Source: Flammula alnicola (lineage: Eukaryota > Basidiomycota > Agaricomycetes > Agaricales > Strophariaceae). Taken from it: a stretch of DNA of 64,000 nucleotides. The number at the start of each line of letters is the position of its first letter. The first letter of the stretch is position 1. Positions 45,221 to 55,583 of the stretch are shown here, in pieces. The notes beneath the pieces are model-generated. The model was not told the DNA's origin. It searched no databases and worked only from the letters and a program-made list of their open reading frames with translations. The stretch spans positions 1-64,000 of the forward strand of contig JADNRV010000058.1 of NCBI GenBank assembly GCA_015499995.1. The letters are read 5' to 3'. A program made the translations under genes and the position numbers.

Positions 45221-46740
45221 TTAGGTCGCCTTCATCTGCGGTGGTCGACTATTGTACTCGTCTATCACCTTGTGGGCTCCTTCGAGAGTCGTCCATGTTC
45301 CAGAATACCCAAGTCCGCCCTTTTCTGGGAGTAAACGTGCACGAGAGTCGTCAACGATGACATGTATGGATGTCAGCGAGAATAATGGAGGCTGGAGATT
45401 TATGATATCGCCTCGCAATAGTGGGAGCAATCTAGCAACGTTCCAGCCTGCGCTGAGCAGTGCGTGGTATACTCGAGAATATAATTCAAGCAGGTGCGCG
45501 AGGAAGAGCATGGCTGTGGGCGAAACTTTGGGGAAATTGCATTTCCCGTCTGTACGTGTTTCAAGAACGGTGTAGAAATCCCCGAAAGTAGGTGGTGGTC
45601 CGGGATCTGTGATGCAGAACGCTTGCCCCCCGATATCTGGGTTCGTGCTACCATTGAGGAGGTCGATAAGGCGCGCCTCGTAGCATAGGTGTGCAGCGGC
45701 GCAGTTCTCGACGTACGAGAAAGACTGTATCATAGTGGAGGTCCAAGTGGGGTTGCTTCCGTGTGCCAAGTATACGTCGGTTACCAAGTCCCCTCGGGGT
45801 CCAAAAATCGCGTTTCCGGGCCTGATACAGCCTGTCCTCATCACCTTCTTCGCCCCCAGCTCTGTCCCGGTGGTTGCTCGGTCGGAGGCCTGCACGATCC
45901 TTTCGGCTTGGATCTTCGTCACAGCATAGTTCGAGAAAAAGTCTTCTCGTCGCTTGGGGAGGCGACTGTCATCGTCGTTTATGATCTGCAGGAACTTCTC
46001 AGGCTCCTTCTGCCAAGGCCACAGAAAAAGTCCAGTGGTATGAACAGCGACTGAGCCGGAAGACGTGAAAATCAGCGCAGTTGCGCCGGCGGCGCGAGAT
46101 GCATTGATGACGTTCTTTGTCCCAGTTACATTTACCCTGGCTGACCGTTCCATGAACTCTGGGTGTCTTTCGTAGAACCGGATGACGGCGACGGTGTGGA
46201 ATACTGTGATTTCAGGTTCGGCTTGCTTATCGGAAGTAGAAGACGCTGGCCAGGGTGCTTTGAACGCTGCTTCTAAAGCGTCAGCGTCTGTGATGTCCAC
46301 AGGTATAAACTGCACGCCTTTGAGGAGAGCATCCTTCACGACATAATTTATGGGCGGGCGTAGGTCCAGCAAACGGATATGATCGAAGGCTTCTCCGCGT
46401 TCCAGTAATTTCGTCACGATCCAACCTCCCAGGAAACCTCCCTACACAGTATGTAAGACGTTGGTTGCAACCAGAATAGAATTCAGGGAAGGCGCACCCC
46501 TCCGACCACAATATACCTTCGACCAGTCTTCGGCGGCAAAACCTCCTCTTTTGGAGGGGAATTGGCGATTTTTTTAGCCGTTTCTCGAACGTCCTTTGGG
46601 CTGCATCGCTTGGGAGAGAAGGGGAGAACGTTTTGGGGAATAGCGGTGAGAGCTCTGTCATTTCGATAAACATAGAGTCCTAGGGCGATGAACGGAACGG
46701 AAACAAGCCCAATCCATTGCCAGAAGACGAGCAACTCCAT
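45221..46740 (-). CDS. 3-beta-HSD/Erg26-like NAD(P)-dependent dehydrogenase, 2 exons, 487 aa
   Basis: Extended short-chain dehydrogenase of the 3-beta-hydroxysteroid dehydrogenase / sterol-4-alpha-carboxylate 3-dehydrogenase type. Exons 46740-46498 and 46441-45221; the 56-nt intron splits the Rossmann motif (RRYIVVGG joined to GGFLGGWIVTKLL). An N-terminal membrane anchor (LVFWQWIGLVSVPFIALGLY) suggests ER attachment. Further motifs: LLDLRPP, VDITDADAL, HTVAVIRFYERHPEFMERSA, VNVTGTKNVINASRAAG, FTSSGSV, and the catalytic YAVTK (SNYAVTKIQAERIVQA), then CIRPGNAIFGPRGDLV. The exact substrate (sterol intermediate or other alcohol) cannot be fixed from sequence. It ends VIDEYNSRPPQMKAT. Confidence 0.88.
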
Positions 46741-47336
46741 AGCCGTGAAGTTGAATGTATGTAGCTGAGAAAGAGCTTTCCTAACCTGCCAATCATGGTT
46801 CCTTGAAACTTCAAGGCCATCAAGCCGTTCTGATTTGATTCTGCCCTTTTGGCAGAATCACCGTGCAGGCCTGAACAATCCAAAGGTGGTGTGAGAATAA
46901 TTGCCTAAAGCGTCACGTAGCCGCCACACACTCGCATTCATTCGTCGCATCTGATGGTACATAGTGCCAGTGGAGCTCAATCATTCCCTCTACATATTAC
47001 ATATTTATTCCTCTGCGGTAAAACGCTTTACCCATGTACTTACATATGTGATGATACTGCCTATTTACCTTTCTTCGCTGGTACCAACCAATATGAATTC
47101 CTATAGCAGAATGTATTATTAGGCTGTGGACAACCACTGGACAACAATTAAATTAATACAAAGGCCCAGAAGCATCATGGGGAAACCTCTGCCCTGGAGT
47201 TGACGAGAACAGTCTGAAATATACACAAGGCTCCTCAGCACATTTATGTAAGTAGACTAGTTGGGTGACAGCGGGAAAAGGTTTTTGGAGATACGCATTA
47301 TTCGAATTCCTAGTCGGTCAGTCAGGGCAATGTCGG
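46741..47336. other. intergenic
   Basis: 5' flank of the dehydrogenase and 3' flank of the DUF6533 gene. AT-rich, with no coding-like frame. Confidence 0.45.
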
Positions 47337-48709
47337 TTATGATGTTGACCCTCTTGTACGACTCGGATGTGTAGACGCGGTAGATATCTGGGAGTTTTCG
47401 AACATTTCGATGTAGCTTGTGAATTCAATATCCATGTCAGTGGATCCTGGATTAGAATGTCTATTAGCTCGCATGTCGACAGGAATTTTCTGCATGTTGA
47501 TAATGACGCGGCAGATCTACAGTATGAGATAAGTGGGGTCAACACCAGAGCAACCAGAGCAAAAAGGGAAACATACGGCGATTGACAGAAGAGTGATTGG
47601 CCAGCTATGGATGCCAATAGATAGCCTCGTTATCGTTGCTCTAGCATGGGAAGCAAAGGAACGTACACGAGCATGATGTGGGGCTTCGCCACTTGTGTAA
47701 ACAGAGAGTAGGGTATAATTGTCACCCACAAGGCTAACGGGAAAACGTAAACAGAGATCAGAATGTATAAATGGACAACTCAAACTCAACTCACAAACAA
47801 TGAGAACGAATACCCAAGCGCCGTCACGGACTACAAGATGGACAACAAGCGACTCGCCAAATGCTACCTTTTTTTTCGCGACGGTTAAAAGTAATAAAAT
47901 TGTTTGAGTAACCACAACGCCGGCCCTGTAAATCGATGTCCATTAACGGGCCCTTTTCAAGATGATGAAGAAACACACATGATATATGCCGCCTCGCGGG
48001 GAGTTTCGAGAATGTTGCAGGTCTCGCCGAAGGGTAAACGATGGAGAGGTCGCGAAGTATATATCGCGATCAGCATCTCTTGCATAACTAATAGACTTGT
48101 GAGGAATACCGCCATCTTCCAGCTGCAATTATAGAGGGCGTACACTGCATGTCGTTGGGGTTTTATTCAATCTGTTGACATCAGAAGACCATGATTCTCA
48201 CCTCTGAGCATAATCAAGCCGTCAACAGCGGCCAGAAGAACGCTTGCACTGATAGTTAAGAAAAGAAACCATCCCATGCATTCATGTCTTGGAACCGGCA
48301 CGCGGGACAGTGGAACGAACACAATATATGCGTTTACCCTAGAAAGATTTCATGGTCAGCACTGAGAGTATTTAAAGGTAGACATTCACCATTGTACAGC
48401 GAGGGGAAAATATCGAGCGAACATGTACAGAACTTTCACCCTGCTCATGGAACCTCTGTAGCAACGTCACTGAGTAAAGGCCAGCGAAAAATTCAACATA
48501 CGGACCTCCAAATATAGAGATATTCATCGCGACATGTAATCATGTACTCCCAAACCAGCCACACAGCAGCAGCCACTATAAACGGGGAGATGGTCAATGG
48601 CACCCGTTGGAATCCGAAATCAACTTGGATGGTACTCACGACATAGAACTTTCCGTAGAAAGACGTCTTCATGCAGACCGTTTTGGGTCAATGCCTGCAC
48701 TTTGTCCAT
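47337..48709 (-). CDS. DUF6533-type seven-helix membrane protein, 9 exons, 311 aa
   Basis: Exons 48709-48640, 48575-48506, 48455-48390, 48338-48202, 48144-47979, 47925-47795, 47733-47667, 47625-47577, 47516-47337; every phase agrees and no frame is broken. The start MDKVQALTQNGLHEDVFLRK leads into helix 1 (LAAAVWLVWEYMITCRDEYL then YIWR), the DUF6533 signature, and VKVLYMFARYFPLAVQW. Further helices: CMGWFLFLTISASVLLAAVD then GLIMLR joined to VYALYNCSWKMAVFLTSLL; AGVVVTQTILLLLTVAKKK; VHLVVRDGAWVFVLIV. The C-terminus (SIAICRVIINMQKIPVD) is typical. The family is an orphan GPCR-like group found mainly in Agaricomycetes, with no known ligand. The ATG at 48709 lies inside a longer out-of-frame ORF and was chosen by splice phase. 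Confidence 0.85.
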
Positions 48710-49424
48710 AGGCTCCTTTTAACGCTCCTCGACGATGTAGACCGAAAGCTTGTAGGCCTTTCAGCTTGAAGTCAGAATAACCAACACCTTGATGTTGACT
48801 TGAATTGTCGGCGATTCGTTTCAGACCTTGGATGGTAGTCAATTTGATACCGTTAGCGTGACGCGAAGAGGCAGAGCAGCGAGAAGTCAGGCTATCCTCG
48901 TAAGGCGCTGATATGGACATTATTTAAGTGTGTCGGCTAGACAGAGAAGGTCGATACATGCCGCGATTATCGCTACCAATTGCTGCCACGTTCACACGTC
49001 TGGCATTGCCAAGGCGCTTAGCTGCGCAAAGCTTGTTTCTATCGACTGTCACGGTGCCACAGTGCACCATGCATCCGGTGGAGCAATCCAATCTAACCGC
49101 TCTCGGGGCGCGAGTGCTCGGGAACGCGTCAAGGCAGCACCGTGCTGCAGTGTATAGCGTGGCAGGCAAGGTTCGTTGGACCGTGACTCTGCTTGGCGGC
49201 GAGTCGCCGTCAAATATGGTCATGCACAGCCACGCTATAACCTAATCTAATCTATGTACTTACGCGAGTATCTTACGTATCAGATAAGATCACTTGCATG
49301 TGATCCACGTGGCCTCGGCCATCATGCAATTGCGTAATAAGCAGCGAGATAATTAGATTGCAGGTTTCTCTTCCTCTCCTCTTTCCCTCCAACTCCCTCT
49401 ACTTTACCCCTCCGCCCAGATAAA
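48710..49424. other. divergent intergenic/promoter region
   Basis: 5' flanks of the DUF6533 gene (leftward) and the GTPase-like gene (rightward). Open frames occur on both strands at 48928-49245, but none has motifs. A CT-rich leader (TCTTCCTCTCCTCTTTCCC) lies at about 49370-49390 before the ATG at 49425. Confidence 0.4.
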
Positions 49425-51542
49425 ATGGAGGGCAGCTTAAGTACGAGCGCCTCCAGCGTGCGTACGCTCTATCATAGCCAGAACCAGCACATCGTCGAGT
49501 CTGCTGCGTCTCACGACCAAAGGGATTCACTAGACCATCATGTTCCACTGACAGGGGCTACAAGCGCCAATATGAGCGGCGCCACCAGTACAGGCGCAGA
49601 ATGTGTGCATTTCTCAACCACAAGTTTTGGTACGAGCACTCGCTACAGTGGCTTGGTTGTCTCGACCCCGTCGAGCCCACGCTCGAACGCCCTCGTGCTA
49701 CCTTCTCCTCCCGACAGCCCCGGAAGCCCCGCTCCATCGATAGATAGTGCATCCGAGTCATCGCTTCCATCTGTGTCTTCCTCTTTCTTCTTCTCTTCGT
49801 CTGCCGCTGGAAGTCCGGGTCGCTCGCATCCTGCTTCATATCCTTCTTCCCACCCTCATTCTGACCATGACCACGAGTACGACCATGATTCTGAACAAAA
49901 CCCACATCACACGCGGGTTAGTGAGCAAGGGCTAATTATACCGTCCCTAACTTTGCCCGATGCTCTACGGCGTCCCACGCCGTTCGGGCAGACATTGGGT
50001 GATTTGAAGGTCCTCGTCTTGGGAGGGCAAGGCGCTGGGAAGAGCTTCTTGACGGGGTTGATTCTAGAAGATAACGAAGACGTGGTCGAGGTCGGGACAT
50101 GGGAAGATTGGCACGGAGGCGAGGATGCAATCGACGGGGCGTACGCTTACGGAAAATCACTGAAGGCGTCGACGGACTGGGTGGAGCAGCACGATGTGTT
50201 TGGCCTGGAACGTTTCGAGCCCACGAAGAATGTGGAAATAGTGGAGCTACCTGGCTATTCCCATGATGCAGACGTGAGTCTGTCTTTACGTCTTTCCTCT
50301 CCTTCCTCCTACATCAGTGCATGAGCCTTTAACCCTCCTTTGGACATCGTCTGCGAGTGCTTGATTCACCCTGTCTGACCCTGGCGCATGAACCCTATGT
50401 ACTCACCACATTATCAAACAGGGAACTGAACTAATAGCACGCTTGACGGCTATCATCGAGGCGCCGTTTCGATCCCTCCATGATGTGCTACATCCCGATA
50501 CTGATCCCTCTGGCGTCGTAGCCAACCTCCTCGCGGCTCCAACATCACCTCTGTATACCGCCCTAATTTTCCTGATCCCCTCTCGTGAGTTCCTTTCGCA
50601 TATTTATCCGGCATCCGGGACATACTAACATGTCGACCCAATTCATTTCGTCTATCGTACTCATCATGGCTTACAGCGCCCACGGCACTCGATCAAGAAA
50701 TAATAACGACCCTCTCGACCCACATCCCACTTATCGTACTTCCGCGGCTACAAGGTCCGCATCGGGGAATCAAGAGCACCTCCACTCTCTTCCACTCGGC
50801 CAAATTATCGACATTCCGACCGGCATCCGCGGTGGCTTTGCGACACGGCCTATTCCGTTCCCCGGAGACTGTCAGCCTTCTGCGAAGTGAGGCCGTCGAT
50901 CGCTTTTTGAAGTGGAGAGAGGTAGAGAGGGCTGTGGAGGGCATTTGGGAGGGAAGTCAGTGGGATCAGTCGCCCAGGATTGGACGTAACTTGAAGCTGG
51001 GTGGAGCCAGGAGAGGGTTCAGTGGTCGGAGAGTTGGGAGGAAGTTAGGAGAGAGGGAATGGGGTCGAGGAAAAGGAGAATCGGAAGGAGGTGCTGGAGA
51101 CGAGAAGGAGAAGGAGGCAGAGGGTTGGAGCAAGGCGAAGTGGGAGGCTGAGTGGATGGAAAGCCATTCTCAAGACGTTGCAAAGCGGATGAGAGAGGGC
51201 ACCATCACGCAGAGGAGTGTCCAAAGATCCCGGACTGGCACCATACTAAACGCCTCTGAGAAAGATCAGACACACGATCTTGGACAAAACGCGAACTCGA
51301 ACGAAGCTGACCTTCGATCTCCGCAATATCGACAGGGCGGATACGCACATGCTCCATTTGATCCATTGCATCTTCAGTCGTTGCTTGTATTTTCCGTGTC
51401 GCTTCTTGGACCATTGAGGACTAGACTTGGAGAGTCTGTCCAAAGTGTAGTCGAGGCACTTGGAGAGACGCGTGTCCGTGTGGCGTTGTTAGGCGGGTTC
51501 TGTGTTGGGTTGGGCGTTGGTGTTTTGGTTAAGTCCTGGTAG
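49425..51542 (+). CDS. P-loop GTPase-like protein with C-terminal membrane anchor, 3 exons, 625 aa
   Basis: Exons 49425-50273, 50422-50584, 50677-51542, phases consistent. Residues ~1-180 are Ser/Pro-rich and disordered. Residues ~195-215 hold a Walker A/G1 motif (LKVLVLGGQGAGKSFLTGL), followed by acidic switch-like DNEDVVEVGTWEDWHGGEDA and VEIVELPGYSHDAD, which stands where G3 (DxxG) would be but with Glu-Leu-Pro-Gly. The next exons continue the domain (LIARLTAIIEAPFRSLHDVL, LYTALIFLIP, IPLIVLPRLQG). A charged Arg/Glu/Gly-rich linker follows, and the C-terminus has a hydrophobic anchor (VRVALLGGFCVGLGVGVLVK). This suggests a tail-anchored GTP-binding protein, perhaps septin/TRAFAC-related. 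No NKxD motif is obvious, so ATP binding is not excluded. Confidence 0.75.
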
Positions 51543-52324
51543 GAGTCGCAATCCGATGTATACTAGGCCGAGTGGTGGGCTAGGATGGGGGCTTCACGGC
51601 TGAGTCGCAACGCTGGGCGCTTAGAACTTTCATATCTTACGATTTTTCTCGATTTTCGTTTCTCTCTCGTATTATTGTTGTACTTGTATTTGTATATAGT
51701 TATCTTTCGTTCCTTTATTCTGACGGACGTACACTCTGCTAGTTATTCATGCATGTCTAATATTATGACCATTCTTCGTCGAATCAGAAGATAGCCAGAT
51801 TCAACCAAGACTATGGATTCCCCCGGCCGGAAATCCACCTACGTTGGGGTTAGATCAGATGACATTGCTAAGTGCATGCAAAAGGAAAAGTCAGCTGCCA
51901 GTCTAATGGGTTGTATGCGGTCGACGTACACACATTTTTCTACCCAAATTGCTTCCTTTTTCTCGTCTCGAAATAGGCGCCGTCCAGCGGGCCGCAGACG
52001 CCGTATGCCGAATCACGACACTGCCACGGTACGATCAGATCATGGCACCTGTCCTCAGCCCATGCGGTAGCAAAGTGTACACAAGAACACCCACAGTAAC
52101 CATCGAATTCTCATCTCTTTTGCCTATTGTTCTTTGTCCAACTAACACTTTTATTTGTATAGACTTCCTTGAGGTGGTGTGTAGCACACCTCCGACCGAC
52201 GTGGCCGTGTTTGCACATCACGATTCGCGGTCGCGCCTCGAGGCAGACACGAAACAAGGATTGCGATATTTGGAGCATCTTCTTTGATTTGTCTCCCACT
52301 GCGACCGGGCCTATACAACTCATC
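51543..52324. other. intergenic
   Basis: 3' flank of the GTPase-like gene and 5' flank of the next gene. The frame of the next gene is open upstream to 52169 but its first ATG is at 52325. No other gene seen. Confidence 0.45.
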
Positions 52325-53167
52325 ATGGCGTTCTTTCTCTCATCTTCAACATCCAATTCTGAGTCCAACTCTGCATCGTCTTCTCCAAGGCTCGGCGAAC
52401 GATTTGTAGACGACATCGATGCCATCGGCAGTCAGACTGCCAAGAGCCAGCTGGAGAGCCAGGAAGACAGCAGTACTACATTTCCAGACCCCGACCAGAC
52501 GGGACGTAGCTCGCAGGACCTACGCTTCTCCGGGGCACAGTCCGATGTCTATACCACGATTACCACTCCCGATTCGAAAGCGTTCACCTTTCGCGAGGTT
52601 GTGAGCAGAGTGTTGGAGCCGGAGTCGAGCTCGAGCTCGTCTTCGGATTTATGGTCTGATGGAAGCTCGGAGTCGGGGGACAGCTCGTTTGTTGATAGCG
52701 AGAGGGATGATGCAACTACCCGAACACGGGCGACGATGGGCGAGACCGTGCAAAGTGCTACTGCTGTGGCGTCCACGCCGCTATCTCCCCCCATTATTCC
52801 TACTGCCTCGTCTTCCACGATCACTCGACTTCACCTGCCTGAAGAAAAAGCCACCCCGCTGCTGTTCGCACGTCCGACTCAAGCTGAGGAGAGGACTCCT
52901 CATCGGCGGCGCAGTTCTGGAGAGACGAAACCAAGGAAGAGACGGAGGGCATCGATGTATAGATATCAGGAGAGAGGGTTTTGTAAGTGTTTCCCACTTT
53001 TTAAAGACAACTATTTATTATTGCTCTTGATATACGTTTGTCACGCAGCCCGAGACTTCCTGCTCATCGTAGCCCTATGCGTGGGCCTCGCATGTGCTTT
53101 TATTGTCGTTGGTCGGGATATAGTGATGTCACTCTTCGAGCCTGCTGGTAGTTTGGATTTGGATTGA
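52325..53167 (+). CDS. Ser-rich protein with C-terminal membrane segment, 2 exons, 258 aa
   Basis: Exons 52325-52982 and 53049-53167 (66-nt intron, GTAAGT...CACGCAG). Not recognised. Residues 1-215 are Ser/Thr/Glu-rich (SSSTSNSESNSASSSPRLGE, SSSSSSDLWSDGSSESGDSS), ending in a very basic patch (RRRSSGETKPRKRRRASMYR). After the intron a hydrophobic helix follows (FLLIVALCVGLACAFIVVGR) and the protein ends MSLFEPAGSLDLD. The layout suggests a type II or tail-anchored protein with a disordered cytosolic domain. If the intron is retained, translation continues into a different hydrophobic stretch (KDNYLLLLLIYVCHAARDF) in the same frame, since 66 nt is a multiple of three and contains no stop. Confidence 0.65.
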   Translation: MAFFLSSSTSNSESNSASSSPRLGERFVDDIDAIGSQTAKSQLESQEDSSTTFPDPDQTGRSSQDLRFSGAQSDVYTTITTPDSKAFTFREVVSRVLEPESSSSSSSDLWSDGSSESGDSSFVDSERDDATTRTRATMGETVQSATAVASTPLSPPIIPTASSSTITRLHLPEEKATPLLFARPTQAEERTPHRRRSSGETKPRKRRRASMYRYQERGFCKCFPLFKDNYLLLLLIYVCHAARDFLLIVALCVGLACAFIVVGRDIVMSLFEPAGSLDLD

Positions 53168-53938
53168 AAGTCAAGCTGAACGTCAAGAACATACTCCAAA
53201 TATCATCTATTCAGCGAACTGATGAGGTACGATCGTTTTAATTCGTCCTCCAACGTGATTTCATGACTCTAATTCATTTCCGGTGGTGGCAGCGGTACGA
53301 GCGTGATCAAAAGCACTCATTAATACCCTTCGCTTATCAGCAGCGCGCGAGGGAGGCGTTTCGAATGGAAACGAGCACAAAAAGGCATGATACGAGGTTG
53401 TTAACCGCCATCGCCAGTTGCTATAGTATTCTTGTAGAGTTAAAGTACACCCGTTATCGTATTTATACAGGCTGGTTCTGTTACACCTACTGCGACAACG
53501 TATATATTCAGACAACGTCCCTTCGTTACGCATAGATTACCATAGCTGGCTCAATTGCTTGAGGTTTGAGGATTTTCGGCTACCATTCAATGATAAATTG
53601 TGCGCCTGGCAGTGGCAGAGAATGAACCATGTTGTCGGCGGATTTCGAAGATTGAGTGATGTCGTGAATCACCTATACAGCGTTTGAGTTGCGTCAGTGT
53701 GAATTTTAAGGCAAGATCAATCTTGATGTTGAACAAACCGCATTACACAACTGGAGTGGAGGATCCTTCGTCATAAGGAAAAGTAAACCTTGCAATAGGA
53801 TAGTACATAGCAAGTACATATGTACGATAAATAATGGACAGATATGCAATAGTACCCAAACAGCAAAAGACCGCGATGTCACTCATTTCATTCGGTGCTG
53901 GAGTCAAGCTGGAGAACTTGTCAACCTAAGGTTGCCTA
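53168..53938. other. intergenic / possible alternative Spc25 3' exon
   Basis: Mostly non-coding, but 53743-53916 (minus) is a 58-codon open exon-like block with a proper acceptor after 53917 (GACAAG) that could be spliced to the last Spc25 exon. Confidence 0.35.
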
Positions 53939-54847
53939 TCATGAACATGAAAATTTGCCTACCAGTAGCTTATAAGCTGCTCTCACATCTCGAATGAATG
54001 TGTAAATGTCTCTACTTTCGTTGAGATTGCTGACTAGAATAGCCATTGAAGGAAGATGTGGAGATGATGTTATAACTGCGGCCACACTGTGAGTTCACTT
54101 GGTCCAATAATATTCTGGAGACAAATACCTTTAAAGTTTTGCGTTGCAATATCAATCACAAAGCTCGCCTCGCGCTCCAGATCTGAAGGGTCGATCCGGA
54201 AGAAACGCACGAGCAACCGATCTTTCTCCACACCTTCAATAGCACACGCCAGGCGTTGTTCGCAACTTTTCGACTCGGGGGATACATGGGAAGCGTGAGA
54301 ACTTAGCGTCGAACGTTCTTTGTTCTTTTCTGCAGAAATGTGGTCAGGAGAGCGGTCCATGAGGTACAAGAAACGCATTTACCTCGGCGTAGGTTTTGGG
54401 TGAGTACACGATATTGTTCGATGTCTGCGTCTACAGACGCGATCTTATCACGCAGTGCGGCTAGCTGCCGTTTAAATGCGGCGACTGACAGTTCTGCGTC
54501 TTTGCGTTCTTCCTTCTCCCTCTCCAATTCTACTGAAATTAGACCAGAGAAGAGGCACGGAAAACCTAGAGCGACGTACGGGCGACAAGGTCGATCTCCT
54601 TCAGCTTGCATTGGTTCGTCTCCGATTCAACAGCCTGAGTTCTTTCCACAACCTTCTTCTTCTCTGATGCTTGGTGTTTCCGACGATCCGAGATTGTTGT
54701 GATGGCGCGGTTCTTGTAACTCGTGAGGGCCTTGAGGAAATTGCGCGTCGAGTTGTCGTACGTGTGTACTCGAAGGTCAATGGATGGGTGCTGCTGGGAT
54801 ACAACAGCAGCGAGATCGATTTGTGGGAGTCTGAGTGTGTGAGCCAT
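53939..54847 (-). CDS. SPC25: kinetochore protein Spc25 (Ndc80 complex), 4 exons, 251 aa
   Basis: Subunit of the Ndc80 complex that links kinetochores to microtubules. Exons 54847-54580, 54532-54383, 54329-54129, 54075-53939, phases consistent. The N-terminus MAHTLRLPQIDLAAVVSQQH is followed by a coiled coil (NFLKALTSYKNRAITTISDR, LEREKEERKDAELSVAAFKR, DKIASVDADIEQYRVLTQNL). The C-terminal globular domain has VRFFRIDPSDLEREASFVID, IATQNFK joined to VITSSPHLPSMAILVSNLNE, and SRDIYTFIRDVRAAYKLL, which is the Spc25 signature. The length suits the family. The third acceptor (GCCGCAG at 54076) was chosen over an AG seven bases upstream that leads to a stop. The 3' end is uncertain because a further intron is possible. 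Confidence 0.85.
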
Positions 54848-55583
54848 TGTGAAAGTCTGAAAAGAGCAGTTAGCAAAGGGACAGATGATGGTTGACGTTG
54901 AGATCTAGAACGAGTTCAATATCGTCGCGGAACCATCATCAAACGCGTGCATCACGTGATCGTGGTGCAGTTGATCCTCACTGTCGGAGTCAAACCTCCA
55001 ACACAATGACCATTGACCAAATCTCTCTTCTGTATCTCCTGGACCGGTATCTCACTCCTCTCATGTTCTAGATATCAGGAACTCGCGGACTAGGAAGTAC
55101 TTGGAGTGCCCGTAAGACTTCCAAGCATCAAAGACATCTCGTCCAACAGGACTTCGCCTACTGGGACTTTTAGCTATGTACAATGCCAAACTTTGCATCA
55201 AGCAGGTCCCAACTGTACAACTCGCTGGACACAGATTATTTTCGAACAGTACGTTCATATTGCACTTCTGTGACGGCGCCTTGACCTGTTACAGGTTGGA
55301 TATGAACGACCTTTGTGCAGACTGAGTCATTTGTATTCCTATACGTAGCTTTTTGTAGCTTTTTCACTTTTCCTTGTGTTTAGGTGACCGAAAAAGCAGC
55401 CAGCTTTTTCGGAAACGACACGCGGCTTTTTTAGCTTGCCGCTTTTGTCCCTTTTGCTCCCTTTTTTCCCTTGTACAACCCCAAAAAAGCTATTTGTTAA
55501 ACTACTGATGGCCTGAGGTTTAACCGGCAAGGTCTATTGCTGAACACAGGTGCCCGAGCAGTCACAACAGTAAGTATACTTGA
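54848..55583. other. intergenic with T-rich AGCTTTTT repeats
   Basis: Between the Spc25 start and the APH kinase stop. Positions ~55345-55500 hold a run of AGCTTTTT/GCTTTTT/CCCTTTTT-type words separated by 5-20 bases, unlike the flanks. The Lys-rich minus-strand frame over it is a by-product of composition. Confidence 0.45.

Noticed and set aside
48361..48480. Apparent frame break in the DUF6533 gene at 48.4 kb
   Set aside because: On recounting the C run (four, not five) the exon fits phase 2 exactly and the gene is intact.
48928..49245. Open frames on both strands between divergent genes
   Set aside because: No motif, mutual overlap, and the position is the shared promoter region.
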